From positions 58,025,591-58,089,590 of the forward strand of contig JAMXIF010000015.1 of the NCBI GenBank assembly GCA_028583685.1: a stretch of 64,000 bases of DNA, read 5' to 3'. Below, one piece after another: positions 12,371-25,600 of this stretch (positions within the stretch are counted from its first letter, which is position 1; every line of letters starts with the position of its first letter). The position numbers and the translations under genes are program-made. A model generated the notes under the pieces. The model ran no database searches. It had not been told where the DNA came from and saw nothing but the letters and a program-made list of their open reading frames with translations. The DNA comes from Petaurus breviceps papuanus (taxonomy: Eukaryota > Chordata > Mammalia > Diprotodontia > Petauridae).

Positions 12371-12981
12371 CTCATAGACCTAGATGGGTAAAGGGAATGT
12401 TGGGCTATGTGGGCTTGGAATAAGTATAATAAGACTGGCCCTTTGAAACTAAACTGGGCTGTTTTTTAGAGCTTTCCAACCCAGTATATATAGTCTTTTG
12501 CATACTAGTTAAAGGTGCCATGTTTCCCAAGGGTCATTATGGCGGAACTGCTATCTATACATATTGGAAAGCAGAACTTTTTTGTAGGTCCAGGGCCTAC
12601 ATACCTTCCCTAAAATTCTGGAGCAGATGGGCGAGCACAAGTAAGTTATATGATGAGTAATAGACCCTACACACAGAGGCACTCAGTAACTATTTGTTGA
12701 TTGATTAAGTGCAGTAGTAATAGATGAGTAAATGGAATTCATTGCAACACCTTTGGCTGTATTCCGAGGGAACTAGATTCAGTTCACATCTAGGGAATTA
12801 CTATTCCTATTTTACATATTTCTTTTGGCAATTTGGGACGTTGATCATCAGAGACTTTGGTGTCAATTTAATGACACTTAGTTTGGGGAGGGCATACATT
12901 TTCTTCTGAGTGGGTGTGAGGGGGGAGCTGTCATTAAAACCTTTTCTTGCACTGACTACAGTCCTTTTTTTATTGCTGCAG

Positions 12982-13131
12982 GTTTGGAAGATGACTCGAA
13001 ACACTTGTGTTTTCTCATGGATAGTTGATTAGAGTTTGGAAGAGTATGACGGGAGTGGCGGTTCCATTGTTTGATGTTTCAAGCTGCTCCTGGAGAGCCA
13101 AGAAATTATCTCCCTTCAAGGCTACAGTACC
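12982..13131 (+). promoter_or_regulatory. FHDC1: 5'UTR of first coding exon with four upstream ATGs
   Basis: The acceptor is at 12980-12981 (ttgctgcag), and 150 nt of leader precede the start codon. Upstream ATGs lie at 12991 (13 codons, stop 13030), 13017 (3 codons), 13046 (32 codons, stop TGA 13142-13144) and 13074 (30 codons, stop TGA 13164-13166). The last two uORFs run past the FHDC1 start at 13132, one in each other frame. This arrangement is expected to lower translation from the main start or make it conditional. Confidence 0.7.
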
Positions 13132-13605
13132 ATGCATGTTATGAATTGTGTCTCCTTGGCCAGTGAAAAAGAAAATGGGGATCTCTCTGCTGCAGCTGGA
13201 TTAATGATTGGGCAAACAGCACCCCCACCACCACCTCCACCACCCCCACCCCCTCAGCCTTTGCCATGTCCAGACAATGGGTGTCCTCCTGTTCCTCCCC
13301 CACCACCCCTTCCAGGGGGTCCCCCTGTACCACCACCCCCTCCAGGACTACCTCCTTCTTATGTGAATGGACATGGCCCCCTCAGTAAGAAAAAGAAAAT
13401 GAGGAGTTTTTTTTGGAAAACAATTCCTGAAGAGCAAGTTCGGGGCAAGACCAACATCTGGACAATTGCTGCGAGACAGCCACAGAAGTACCAGATTGAC
13501 ACAAAGACTATTGAAGAGCTCTTTGGGCAGCAAGAAGAGACCAAATCACCAATTCCTAGGAGAGGTGGAACTTTAAATGCTTCCTTCAGAGACACTAAAG
13601 AAGAG
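13132..13605 (+). CDS. FHDC1: FHDC1 coding exon 1 (residues 1-158)
   Basis: This exon encodes the start, the whole FH1 proline region and the FH2 lasso/linker start ([21 protein letters not shown]). It ends after SFRDTKEE in phase 0 at the donor aagag|gtaaga. Reading through the donor adds intron-encoded residues to 13695, which do not match FHDC1. Pro codons are mixed CCA/CCC/CCT, so the tract is not a pure DNA repeat. Confidence 0.96.
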
Positions 13606-16600
13606 GTAAGAATGGAGCCTGGAGGAATAAGCCTCCACCAATCCCCCTCTCCTCTGTGGGTATGCAAGTATATGCTCTTCCAGCATTGGCCATAATTCTC
13701 TAATTCCCTCCACTAAGGAAAACCTAACACTGGTGATTTTGCACTTAGTCATTGATAAAAGAGTTTATTTTGTAGGTGGTGATGCTTTTGCTTTTGCCCT
13801 TCCACTCTGTGGCATCATCATATAATTGAAAGCACATTGATTTGAAGTTAGAGGAGTCCTCGGTCCTGGGCATTGCCATCTGTGGGATCTGTGGGATCTT
13901 GTGGGATCTGGGTCTCAATATATAAATCTGTAAAATGAGGAAGTTTGACTAGACAACTTCTAGGGTCCCTTCTGGAAAGGACATTCTGTGTTCCAATGAC
14001 TTATAGCCAGCCTGTGGTTTAGCAAATGATTTCCCTTCCTGGAGCAGTGCTCTTCTTTTTTTACACAGTGGGGCTAAGTGACTTGCCCAGGGTCACACAG
14101 GTAGTGGCTGAGGCTGGATTTGAACTCAGATCTTCCTGACTCCAGGACCAGTGCTCTATCTACTGTACCACCTAGCTGCCCTGGAACAGTGCTTTTCAAC
14201 TAAAAATTGTAATACAGAGTTTAAATCCACTATGTTCCAGAACTACTTCTAGCACTGTATGGAAATCAAAGATACTTAGTTCTGCCCTTGCAGAGTTGGT
14301 TGGCCCACCTGCTCCCAAATGCCATCTCCTCTGTGAAGCCGTCCCTGATTTTGTCAGTATTTCCCAAACCTCCTCAGAGCAGTAAAGCACTTGGCTTATA
14401 CCTTTCTCATGTATCTGTCACATATCCCTTTGGATTATGACTTTTTGTGCATATATTATATTCCTTTTCTGTATCATGAGTTTCACAAAGACACGGACTG
14501 GATCTTATTTCAGTTTTCTGTCACCCCCAGCAGCTGACTCTGTGCTCTCAGGGAATAATGATTTAAATGTTTGTTAAAGTAAATGTTGGAACAATCCTCT
14601 TGCAGTCTTTTCCATTCACTCCAGCATGCTTTAGGATTTTGCTATGATTTCCCTCTCCCCTTCTTCTATTGCTGTCTTTAAAGCAATTTAAGTAAGGCTT
14701 TGTGAATCTATCTAAAAACAGTCTAAAGGAAGTGCATTTTGCATGTCACAGAGTGTGAATTGCCCAAGGATGGTAAACATGGTAAAGGATAAAAATTTTA
14801 GGGAAATGAGCATCAACAGCCTTTAGATGTCTGTTGCAGATGCAGGAGTAGGAATTGCAGGTTTAAGTCTAGTCATAAAAAAGAATGAAGAATTCTACTT
14901 AGTAAATGTAATGGTTGGGTAATTCAGAATATTGAATCTTCCCTAAGAAAAAAATGAATGATGTCAAATCACTTCTCCTTTTATCTGTTGTGAACAAGGA
15001 AAATGGGTCAGAGATGGGGCTGGCAAGATAAAGTTTGGGTAGAGCCTGGAGATAGCAGCAGGAGTGATGTACCATGCATCATTAGATTTTTGGGCTAAAC
15101 GGGTTGACCTTTTTTTCATTTCTGGCTCAGAAACTCATTAACTATAGCCAAGCCCATACTAGACCAATCATTCACTTAAGAACTTTTGTGTGATTCTGCT
15201 GTCCGACTGAGGTTTAAAAAAAAATGCTTTATTACAAACCTAATATTGAACATCAGTACAATTCATCACACTTGCTCTGTAACTATTGACATTTAAATTA
15301 ATTTCAAAGCATCAAATACCATCACTTTTCAGGCTCTCCCTTGAGGACTCTGTTAGAACTCTTTGTCCATTCATTATAATTTATTTTTCTTTTCTTTTGT
15401 GATATTGTATACTCTCTTCTTCTGGTTCTGCTTTTCCTTTTTTGCATTATTTCATCAAAGTTTTTGCAGGTTTCATTATAAGCCTCATACTTGTCAGTCT
15501 GAATTACATACAGTCTTCCATTGCATTAATGTACCACAAGCTATTTGGCCTTTCCCTTATTTTTTGAATATCTAGGTTGCTTCCCTTACAAATAATTCTG
15601 CTGTGAAAACCTTTGAACAGAGAGTTCTTACTTAATTGTTTTAATAACACTTTCTTGGTTTATTTCCAGTAATAGAACTGTTGGGTCAAACTATTATTTT
15701 TATAGTTTTTTCTGTGGTCAAGGATCTTTTCTTAAATTAGAAATTGTAAACTATACCAGAACTGTGACTCCTTAGCTTAATCATTATTATTTGTAAGAAA
15801 CACCCACATAGTAAAACCTAGAGGCTTTGGTTTGGGTTGATACAGGTTAACAGACTAAATTAAGCATTAGGAAATTTCCAGAACAATTCTTGGTGACCTA
15901 AAGCCCTTATCTTTTTTCATTTCTTTTTCTTTCTGAGGGCAGGGACTGTCCATTGCATTTTTTTGTACACTTAGACATAGTGCCTAGCACATAGTAGCAC
16001 TTAATAAATGTTGATTGACTGATTTATTGACTTTAATTTTCTAAGAACTAGAAAATTACTTCTTCAGTTTCTTCACCTATGCTTCATCAGGGAAACAAAA
16101 ATATTTTAGCATACAGGACCCCCACACCTGTAGATCCCCTCATCATTTAACATATCATTCCCTAGTTCCACTTATCAGCCAGAGCAATAGGAAAACTTAG
16201 AATGTTGGATCTGTGCCATGTTAAAACCAGGGTACACATCCCAGGGAAGCACATAATTGGCAGAAAGTGCTGGAGAAGACACAGGGGCTACTACTATCTC
16301 CTGTGGTTTTGCAAAGAATGTGCTCTATTGTTTCTGAAGGGTGACTGCCAGTTGAGTCAGATTGGGTGGTGGCCATTGTGGATGGGAGAAGACTTGCCAA
16401 CATTGCTCCCACAAGGAACTGATTGATTCTAGCTTATGGTGACTCAGGAAAAAAGGAAGTCGAGCATTTAAGCAAATAAAATCTAAGCTTTCAATGGGTC
16501 ACCCTTAAATTCACTCTCGGTATCAAAGCTGTAGGAACCAGGGCTTTCATTAAAGATTAGGTCAACAAATGATCTTCTGATGGTCTGCAGAGTAGTTTCT

Positions 16601-19600
16601 TTTATAGTTGATGCTTATGATATGACAGTTCCTGTGGTTTTTGTTCCTGATGTGAATTAAAATGTGCTCAGGATATGTCCAGCTCTAAAATTATGATCAC
16701 GTTAGTGGCTGCATTGGCATCAGTAACAATTTTGGAGGGAACATCAATTTTGGGGGATGAAATTATTAGAAGCAGCAAACAGGTGAGGAAGTCCATGGAC
16801 CTTTTGGTCCTTGTGTGTTTGGAGGATAGAAAAGTTTGAGAACCATAGTATTAGAAGGAAGAAAAGGAGAGTTGTCATGGATAGAAGAGTGACGTAAACA
16901 CCTAATATCCCAGTGATGGCCAATGCAGAAGCATTTATTTGTAAGACAGAAGTTGAGAGAGAATCTACTCTCATTTAACTTCTTACTTATTGACAATTGC
17001 TTGTCATAATTTGAGTGAAAGAAGAAATGCATAGGGTGGTGGATAAAATGCCTCTTGGAGTCAGGAAGACCATTGTCCAGATCTCACCTCTGATACAGAT
17101 TAACTTTGGGAGCTTGAGCAAATCACTTAACCTCTTGTGTTGTTCATAGCCACAATAAAGCAGTCGCAGGTTAGAACCTCTGTCACCCCATGGTTTTGAG
17201 TGAAAGCAGTGCTTGAAAAAGGAAAATGGTGTTCTGATCGTGTAGTCAAAGAACACATGAGATGGGACTCATCGGTTGGCCTTAATTTAACTATGTTATT
17301 TAGCCAGATACAAATATTTCATTTATAGTAACTCTTTGAGGAAGTGACAGGTAGAGACTGCTGCCAAATTATAGATTCTTACTAAAGCTAGTTTCCCCAC
17401 AAATATGGCCAGTGACACATACATCAAAGTTTTATGTACTTTGTTTTTTGAATAATAGAATTATAGATTTAGAACTAGAAGGGACCTTAGAGATCATCAG
17501 AGCCAACACCCCTCCTTTTTTTTGGAGGGGGAAGGTAGGGCAACTGGGATTAAGTTACTTGCCCAAGGTCACACGGGTAGTTTTGTGTTTAGTGTCTGAG
17601 GTAGAATTTAAACTGAGGTCCTCCTGAATCCAGGGCCGGTACTCTATTCACTGCATCACCTAACCTCCCCAACACCCCTCCCTCTACAGATGAGGGATCC
17701 AGAGAGGCAAAGACTTGCCCAAAGTCACACAACTAGTACGTGTCAAGACCCAGGATTTGAATCTACTTTCTCTAGCTCCAAATCCAGTGCTTTAATACCA
17801 TGCTTAGATGTTTTGATGTATCTCTTCCTATGTTACTCTCAGTGAAAGTTACATCATCATAGCCTTGGAAATTGTAACCTAGCAAGGATAGGGAACTAGC
17901 TGATCAACTAAACAAAGTCGCTATCAGCAATAAATCTTCCTTCTCACATGCTAGGTTATCAAGTGCGGTCCAGGGATGAAAAGCAATAGCTCTTAACTAC
18001 CTGTACTTGTGATCTGGAAAACGTACCAAGGTACACACTAAGAAAAATGATAGATGCTAAAACTGGAATCCAATTTTCACACGTTACAACACAGCTCATT
18101 GTTACCCAGATTTGGATAGATCATCTCTCCTGAAATATAATTACTACCTACGGAAAATATGTGGCATTAGGTGGTTAGCTTGCACTTTTAAAAAAGTTAT
18201 AAAGTATAACAGATAGGGTCAACTGTACTTCAAAGAGAGAAAGGGAGATTTTTCAGTTTACCAAAACATTTGATTTGAAGAAGCTTGATTGCATACTGAA
18301 AGGACAGTATATCTGAAATTCTAAATTAGAAAATGTTTGGGTAGGGAAAAAATTAGTGTTGAGATATGTTACTCTGTTGTATGCTTGAAAATTCACCAGA
18401 AAAGACAGATAGATAGCCAGATGTGGTAATCCTGGTAAACACTGGTAATCCTGCAGACTGGGGAGGCTGAGGCTGATGGATCATATGTGCTCAGGAGGTG
18501 CAGGAGAGCACTGAGTTGTAGTAGGGCTCAGGCTGATCAGGGGTCTGCACTATTAGGGATCAGTATGGTGAGCCTGGGGAGTGTGGGGCCATATGGCTGT
18601 GGAGAGTGAACTGGTCCAGGTTGGAAATGGAGCAGGTCAGAGTTTTCATGCAGAAAAAGGAGTGTTTGTTCAAACCAGTGGATGGCCAGGCATGAGTGAG
18701 AAAGGGAGATCCATTCTCCAGGAATAGGGGAGGAGAGAGAGACAAAAACAATCCAGAGCCAGAGAGAGATTTATTTAAAAGGGAGGGAAAGAGAAAGACC
18801 ATAGTTGTAAAGAGTGGTAACAATGAATATAGAACATGAGAAAGCAGGAACATCTCCAAAGTTAAAACAATTGGAATTTATGAAAGAATAAAAACCTATT
18901 ACAATAGTTAAGGTTACTTTTTATGAATACTAAGGTAATTTGAAACTTTTCATGTAAGTAATAGCTGTATTTGTGGTATTAAAAATAGCATACTGCACAA
19001 GGAACTGGTTGTTGATCTGTGTGAGACAATGCATTTATATTTTCCCATGTTGTTCAATGGTTTAGCAGTGCTGATCTGAATCCTGTCTGATCAAATTTCA
19101 TTTTATACCACTCCTAGGCATAGATTCATAGTCCAGCATTTTTGGACTAAGGAAAGGGAAAATTGAAACTATACTTGATCTGGATTTTCCAGTTTTTGTG
19201 TAGTGAGCTTTTGGAGAAATTTGTACAACTGTTTCAGTTTGCATTTAACAGAATACAAAATGAAGTACCACATCAGGCTCTAAGAAGAAAAAGAAGAGGC
19301 CAATCCCATCCCACTATTAACTAGGATGCTGATTTAGCAAATGGAACCAGTCAGCCAATAAGCATTTGTTTTGTCCCTGCGTGCTGGGTACTGTGCTAAG
19401 TGCTGGAATGGAGTATATAAAAAGGAAGTCCTCCTTTGGTCATTGATTAGTGGTTAAAAATACTTTCCCCCATTTCTTGTAGAGGTATGAGACACAGATT
19501 TTATATCCATCTGTACAAGTAGGGTATGAAACATCTAGGTAAGGAAAGTCCCTCTGCCAATATAGGATGATGCTCTTCTCTGCAATTTTTAGTCTTAGTT

Positions 19601-22600
19601 GACTGAATCACTGAAAGGTTAAGTGATTTGCCCAGTGCCTCTCAGCTAGTATGTGTCAGAGACAGTACCTGGCCCTACCATGGAGCCTCTCTCCCAACTA
19701 AGTGAGGTGAAATATATCAGTGTCAATTGAAATGCTTTAAGAATAAATTAGCCTGCCACTTTTCTATCTGTACTATTTCTGTTAATCCAAAATAGTTTAT
19801 CTTCTGCCATTGGTAGAATTCAGGCTAAATAAAGAATCTGTGCAGATAATACCATACAGACACAGTAAAGCCTTGACTGTTAACTTGGAATTATTCACAC
19901 TTGGCAATGAGTAACTCCCTTAGCTTTATGTAGAGCTAAACCAAATAGGATACTTCAAGTATCTCATATTCTGCTCCCCATTTCCTGGGTTGATCAGATG
20001 ATATCAGCTGCTTAGTCTGGGTCTACTTTTTTTTTTTGCCTTTTTTTGGGAGGGCAGTTGGGGTTAAGTGCCTTGCCCAAGGTAACACAGCTAGTTTTTG
20101 TGTTAAGAGTCTGAAGCTGGATTTGAACTCAGGTCCTCCTGACTCCAGGGCCAGTGTTCTATTCACTGCGTGGGTCTACTTTTTAAATGACATTTTTTGC
20201 ACTGGTCCGTGTGTAGTAATAGTCCAAGAGTCATAAAGGTATCAAGAAGTCAGATTTCAGTCAAGATGGCAAAATAGAAACAGGACTTCCACACAGTTCC
20301 AGCTCCCACCAACTCCAATTCATGTAAAAGGTGACTGAACAAACTTTGGAGCTACAGAATCCACAAAATGACAGAGATAAGCTAGTCTCCCAGCTAAGCC
20401 TGGCAGACCAGCAGGAAGTAGCCAGACCAGTGCTCTCTGGGAGAGGAGCCCCAGCCCCATGTGAGCCGGAGGTTTTAGCCTCAGGGTAGCTGATGAACCG
20501 CTGGCTGGAGGGACTTCAGATCACCAGCAGCTGTGGTGGTTTCCAGAATTATTAACCCATAGATACTAAGGACAAAGTGAGAGGTCAGTGCAGTGTGGAC
20601 TTTGGGATCCAATAGTGTGGGAGTGTGGTTGGCCTTTGCGCCCAGGGCAAGAAGTGGCTGAGGCGCAGTGGCCATGCAGCCATAGCCACATGACTGCTTC
20701 AGCTCCTGGCGTGCAGATTGTAGGGGGACCAAGCGAACAGTCTGAGGGGTAATCACTCTTGCTTTAACCTGGTTGGATCTGGATTGCAGTATAGGGTGGA
20801 GGTCCTGGGGTATGTGACAAGCTTGCCAGAGTGTGTGGAGGCTTCAGAGAGGGCACCCAACTAATACCTTCGGCATCTGAGAAAACCCCAGTGTTTGGGA
20901 TGAAGGTCCCCTGTCTGGTAGCAGAGTCCTACTGTGGCAGAAAGCTCAAAAGTCAAGTAATTGAGTGGCAACATAAGCAGGCAAAGGAAGCAAACCAAGC
21001 AGAGCAATCCAACTTTACACTCTTGTTTTGGGGATAAAAAGGATCAAAGTATGGAACAGGAGGAAGATGGTGAAGTCATAACTCCTGCACCAAAAGCTTC
21101 CAAGAAAAATATGAGCTGGTTACAGGCCACAGAGGACCTTAAGAAGGATTTTGAAAACCAAATAAGAAAAGTAGAGGAAGAATTGGGAAGAGAAATGCGA
21201 CAATGCAAGAAAATTATGAAATGAGAGTCAACAACCTGACTGAAGAAAATAACACCTTAAAAAATAGACTAACTCAAATGGCAAAAGAGACTCAAAAAGG
21301 CAATGAGGAGAAGAATGCCTTAAAAAGTTGAATTTGCCAGATGGAAAAAGAATCTTAAAAGCTCACTGAAGAGAATCATTCCTTCAGAATTAGAATGGAG
21401 CAAATGGAAGCTAATGACTTTATGAGAAATCAAGATACTATTAAACAGATCCAAACAAATGAAAAAATAGAAAGCAATGTGAAATATCTCATTGAAAAAA
21501 AAAACCACTGACCTGGAAAATAGATCCAGGAGAGATAATTTAAAAATTACTGGAGTACCTGAAAGCCATGATCAAAAAAGGAACCTAGAAATCATCCTCC
21601 AAGAAATTCTCAAGAAAAATTGCCCTGATGTTTTAGAACCAGAGGGCAAAATAGAGGTTGAAAAAATCCACCGATCACCTCCTGAAAAAGATCCCCAAAA
21701 GAAAATTCCTAGGAACATTTATAGCCAGGTTCTGGAGTTCCCAGATCAAGGAGAAAATATTACAAGTAGTGAGGAAGAAACAATTTCAATATTGTGAAAA
21801 CACTATCAGGATAACACAGGATCTGGCAGCTTCTACACTGAAGGATCAGAGGGCTTTGAATATGATATTCTGGAGGCCAAAGGAGCTGGGATTAAAACCA
21901 AGAATCACGTACCCAGCAAAACTGAGTATCATGTTTGAGGGGAAAATATGGTCATTCAGTGGAACAGAGGACTTTCAAGCATTCTTGATGAAAAAACCAG
22001 AGTTGAATAGAAAATTTGACATTCATATACGAGAAGCATGAGAAGGTAAACAGGGAAAAGGTATCATAAGGAACTAATGAAACTTGAACTATTTACATTC
22101 CTACATGGAAAAACGATAATTGTAACTTATGAAACTTTTCTCAGTATGAAAATAATTAAAGGGAATAGAAATATATATATGTGTATATATATATATATAT
22201 ATATACATACACATACATATATATGTCTATATAGGAAGGTATGTGGGTGCATGAATACATATGTGAATGTGTGTATATATATATATGTACAGGTATACAT
22301 ACTGTGTTTCCCCAATAATAAGACACTGTCTTATTAATTTTTTTGGACAGAAAAACACCAGAGGGCTTATTTTCAGGGGAGGGCTTATTTTAATGAACAT
22401 TGACAGCAATGACATGTGACTCCTCTACAATTGCTTTATTATACTCAACAGTATAGCTCTTCCTTTTTGTACTCATGTGTGGGGGTCAAAACAGACAGAA
22501 TAATAAAATTATGACCATCAGTCCTTCTTTTCACTCCATCATGCCCCCTGAGTTCTTCTTTTTTCCTCCATCATGCCCTTTTTATCCTCCATCATGCCCC

Positions 22601-25600
22601 CTCACTCCCGCTTACATACCGGGTTTTTATGTTTTTTTACATACCTCACCTCTCCTCCGCGGCACTGCTCTCAATGGCGCCAGCAAGCAAATCATTGGGG
22701 AAGAACAGGATGACACGCTCACTGCTGCAGCTCTGATTGGATGCAGCTCAGAGCGCAGCGTGCGTTTCACCCGGGGGGGGGGGATGGTGCATACAGAGGG
22801 TACCGTAATGTAGCTTGTAGCGCAGGGGATCACCTTCACTACAGTAGCAATCTCAATAGGGCTTATTTTCGGGGGAGGGCTTATTTTAGAGGAATCTTAC
22901 ACAGTAAGGGGAGGGCTTATTTTCGGGATAGTCTTATTATCAGGGAAACACGGTAGATAGAGGGCACAGGACCAATTTAATGGGAAGGGATAATACTTAA
23001 AAGGTGAAATTAAGAGGTGAGAGAGGAATATAATGAGAAGAGATGGGGAGAGACAGAATGGGATAAACTCATATAGAAGAGGCAAGGGAAAATGGGTACA
23101 ATGGAGGGGAAGAACAGGAAGGCAAAAGGGAATAGGTCAACCTTATTCTCATTGAACCTGGCTTAGGGAGGGAATGAAATACACACCAAATAGGGTATCT
23201 CACCCTCCAGGAGAGTAGGGGGGAAGGGAATGAGAGGGGAGATGATGGAAGGGAGGGCAGGTTGGGGAGGAGGGAAGTTGGAAGCACCCACTTTTGAAAA
23301 GTGACAGAATCAAAGTAGAGAATAGAATAAGTGTGAGGTGGGATAGGAGGGAGGGAAATACAGTCAGTCTTACAATATATCCACTATGGAAATATTTTGC
23401 ACAGCTGCACATGTACAACCTATACTGAATTGCTTATCTTCCCAGTAAGGGTGGGTGACGAGGGAGGAAGGGAATGAATCTGGACTTCAAAGTTTTAAAA
23501 TCAAATGCTTAAAAAAATTGTATATATACTATTATCAATATTATTTTACATGTAACTGGGAAATAAGATATACAGGCACTGGGGCATAGAGACCCACCTT
23601 GCCCTACTGGACATTTGGAGGGGGTATGGGAGAAGATATGGGAGAGAGCAGATTGGAGGAGGGGATATCCAGTGGGATTGGTATTTTGAGGTGGTGGGTA
23701 GGGGAAAAACGGGGAGAAAATTTGTAACTCAAAACCTTCCAGAAATGAATGATGTAAACTAGAAGTTAATAAAGCAGTTGATTTAAAAAAAAAAAAGAGG
23801 TTAGATTTCACATCACAAGATGTAAGGATTGGTTCAGACAGTGCCTTTCTGGTCTCTTTAGCTTGGAGATTGCCAAGCATTTGGAAAATGAGTTAACCCC
23901 ATTGACATGGGTAGTAACACCCTCTTTTCAAACACTTCAACTATTTTCATAACTTAATTCTAGAAATAGTGGCATTTGTTATAATTCACCAAGTATTTAT
24001 ATCTGCCATCATGAGATTCTGTGCTACAAAGACAAGCAAAGCAGTTTTCCTCAGAGAATTTACATTTTTCTGAGAAGGCAATATGTACATATGTGAGTGG
24101 GCGAAAATATATACAAAATCATTCTGATGGAATCATGAAAGGCCTCCTGTCTCTTTCCCACTGAGAAAACAATTAAAACCTATTACAAACATGTACAGGT
24201 AAACAAAAATTCCCATGCTGGCCATGTTACTCACACGCACTTATATACATATATATGCCTTAGTCTGTACTTTGATACATATATGTGTGTATTATATCTA
24301 TATTCATATCTATGTCTTTTCTGCCTCAATCTTTGTCTGAATCCAGCACCTCTCTTTCTAGAAGTGGGTAGCATGTTTCATCATGAGTCCTCTGGAACTA
24401 TGGTTTTCATTTTATTAATTAGAATTCTAAAGTCTTTTAAACTGCTTTGCCTTTACAATATTGTTCTTATATAAATTGTTCTCCTGATTCTTCTCACTTT
24501 GCTTTGCATTAGTTCATACAAGTCTTCCCAGATTTTTCTGAAACCATCCTCTTCATCATTTCTTACAATGCAACATTATTTTTTTTTAAATCAAATTCAT
24601 ATGCTGTAATTTGTTCAGTCATTCCCCAGTTGATCAGAACACCCTCAGTTTCTAGTTCTTTGCCATCACAAAAAAAAAAAGATGCTATAAATATTTCTTG
24701 TATATGTGTCTTTTTCCTCCTTTCTTTGATTTCTTTGTGATACAGACTTAGTAGTAGTATCCCTGAGTCAAAGGATATATACACAGTTTAATAGCTTTGG
24801 GGGCATACTTTCAAATTGTTTTCCAGAATGACTGGACCAGTTCATAGTTCTACCAACAGTGCATTAACATCTGTTTTCCCACAGTTCCTCCAGCATTTTT
24901 CATTTTCCTGTGAAGTGGTACCTCAGAGTTGTTTTGATTTGCTTTTCTCTTGCTAGGTGGCACAGTGGATAGAGTGCAGAGTCAGGAGTCAGGAAGACCT
25001 GGGTTCAAATTTGGCTTGAGACATTGTCACTTAAGTCACTTAATCCTATTTTCCTCAGTTTCCTCATCTGTAAAATGAGCTGGAGAAGGAAATGGCAAAC
25101 CACTCTAGTATCTTTGCCAAGAACACCTCAAATGGGGTCACAAAGAGTCAGACACAGTTGAAATGATTGAACAATAACAAATTATTAGTGGTTTGTAACA
25201 TTTTTGCATATAGCTGTTGTTAGATTTTTTTTTCTGAAAACTGTTCATATTCCTTGACCGTTTATTAATTATTCATTTTGAATTGTTTTTCTTCCTGTTG
25301 TTTTTTAAAAATATGTATTGATAGATTTATTTTAGTCACAACAGATACTTAACTAAACACCCAGAAAATCCCTCTACAAAATATGTTCCCTAATTTATTA
25401 GGTTTTTTTTAAACAAGTTTTAATTGTTCCCACTTGTTTTTATGTTGCCTACATTTTCAACTGCATTCCTTCCCATATCCCATGTCAGAGAGCCATCCTT
25501 TATAATAAAGTACAGAAAAAGAGGAAGTATAAAAGATTTGTCAGAATTAGCTAATATGTTGAAAAAAATCTGGTGTCAGTATGCAGTATGTAATACAAAT

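Larger units (their letters stand above)
5651..12981 (+). other. Probable 5'UTR intron of FHDC1
   Basis: This stretch runs from the edge of the CpG island to the acceptor (tttattgctgcag) before the first coding exon. It holds scattered SINE, MIR, L2, hAT and L1 remnants plus the assembly gap. About 5650-7490 and 8440-9070 are mostly single-copy and show no recognisable gene. An octamer-like 'atgcaaatga' lies near 7194. A G13 homopolymer lies near 7064-7076. Confidence 0.55.
20260..23796 (+). mobile_element. Full-length half-L1 (HAL1) retrotransposon with target-site duplication
   Basis: The 5' end is 'gtcaagatggcaaaatagaa', the typical marsupial L1 start. A leader of about 700 bp precedes ORF1 remnants (20961-22041). 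No ORF2 (endonuclease/RT) is present before the 3' end ('aagttaataaagcagttgat' and a 12-A tail at 23785-23796). A 15-bp target-site duplication with two mismatches flanks it (20245-20259 and 23796-23810, AGAAGTCAGATTTCA and AGAGGTTAGATTTCA). Without the nested 652-bp transposon the element is about 2.9 kb. HAL1s are ORF1-only L1 derivatives mobilised by L1. It is in the sense orientation relative to FHDC1. Confidence 0.82.

Noticed and set aside
13606-13695. Extension of the first FHDC1 coding exon to a stop at 13695
   Set aside because: A strong donor follows codon 158 in phase, the next exon continues the FH2 homology, and the extension has no similarity to FHDC1.
22475-22839. Open frames on both strands in the CpG-rich interior of the nested transposon
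   Set aside because: They are low-complexity and short, with no transposase signature. A captured gene fragment cannot be shown by eye.
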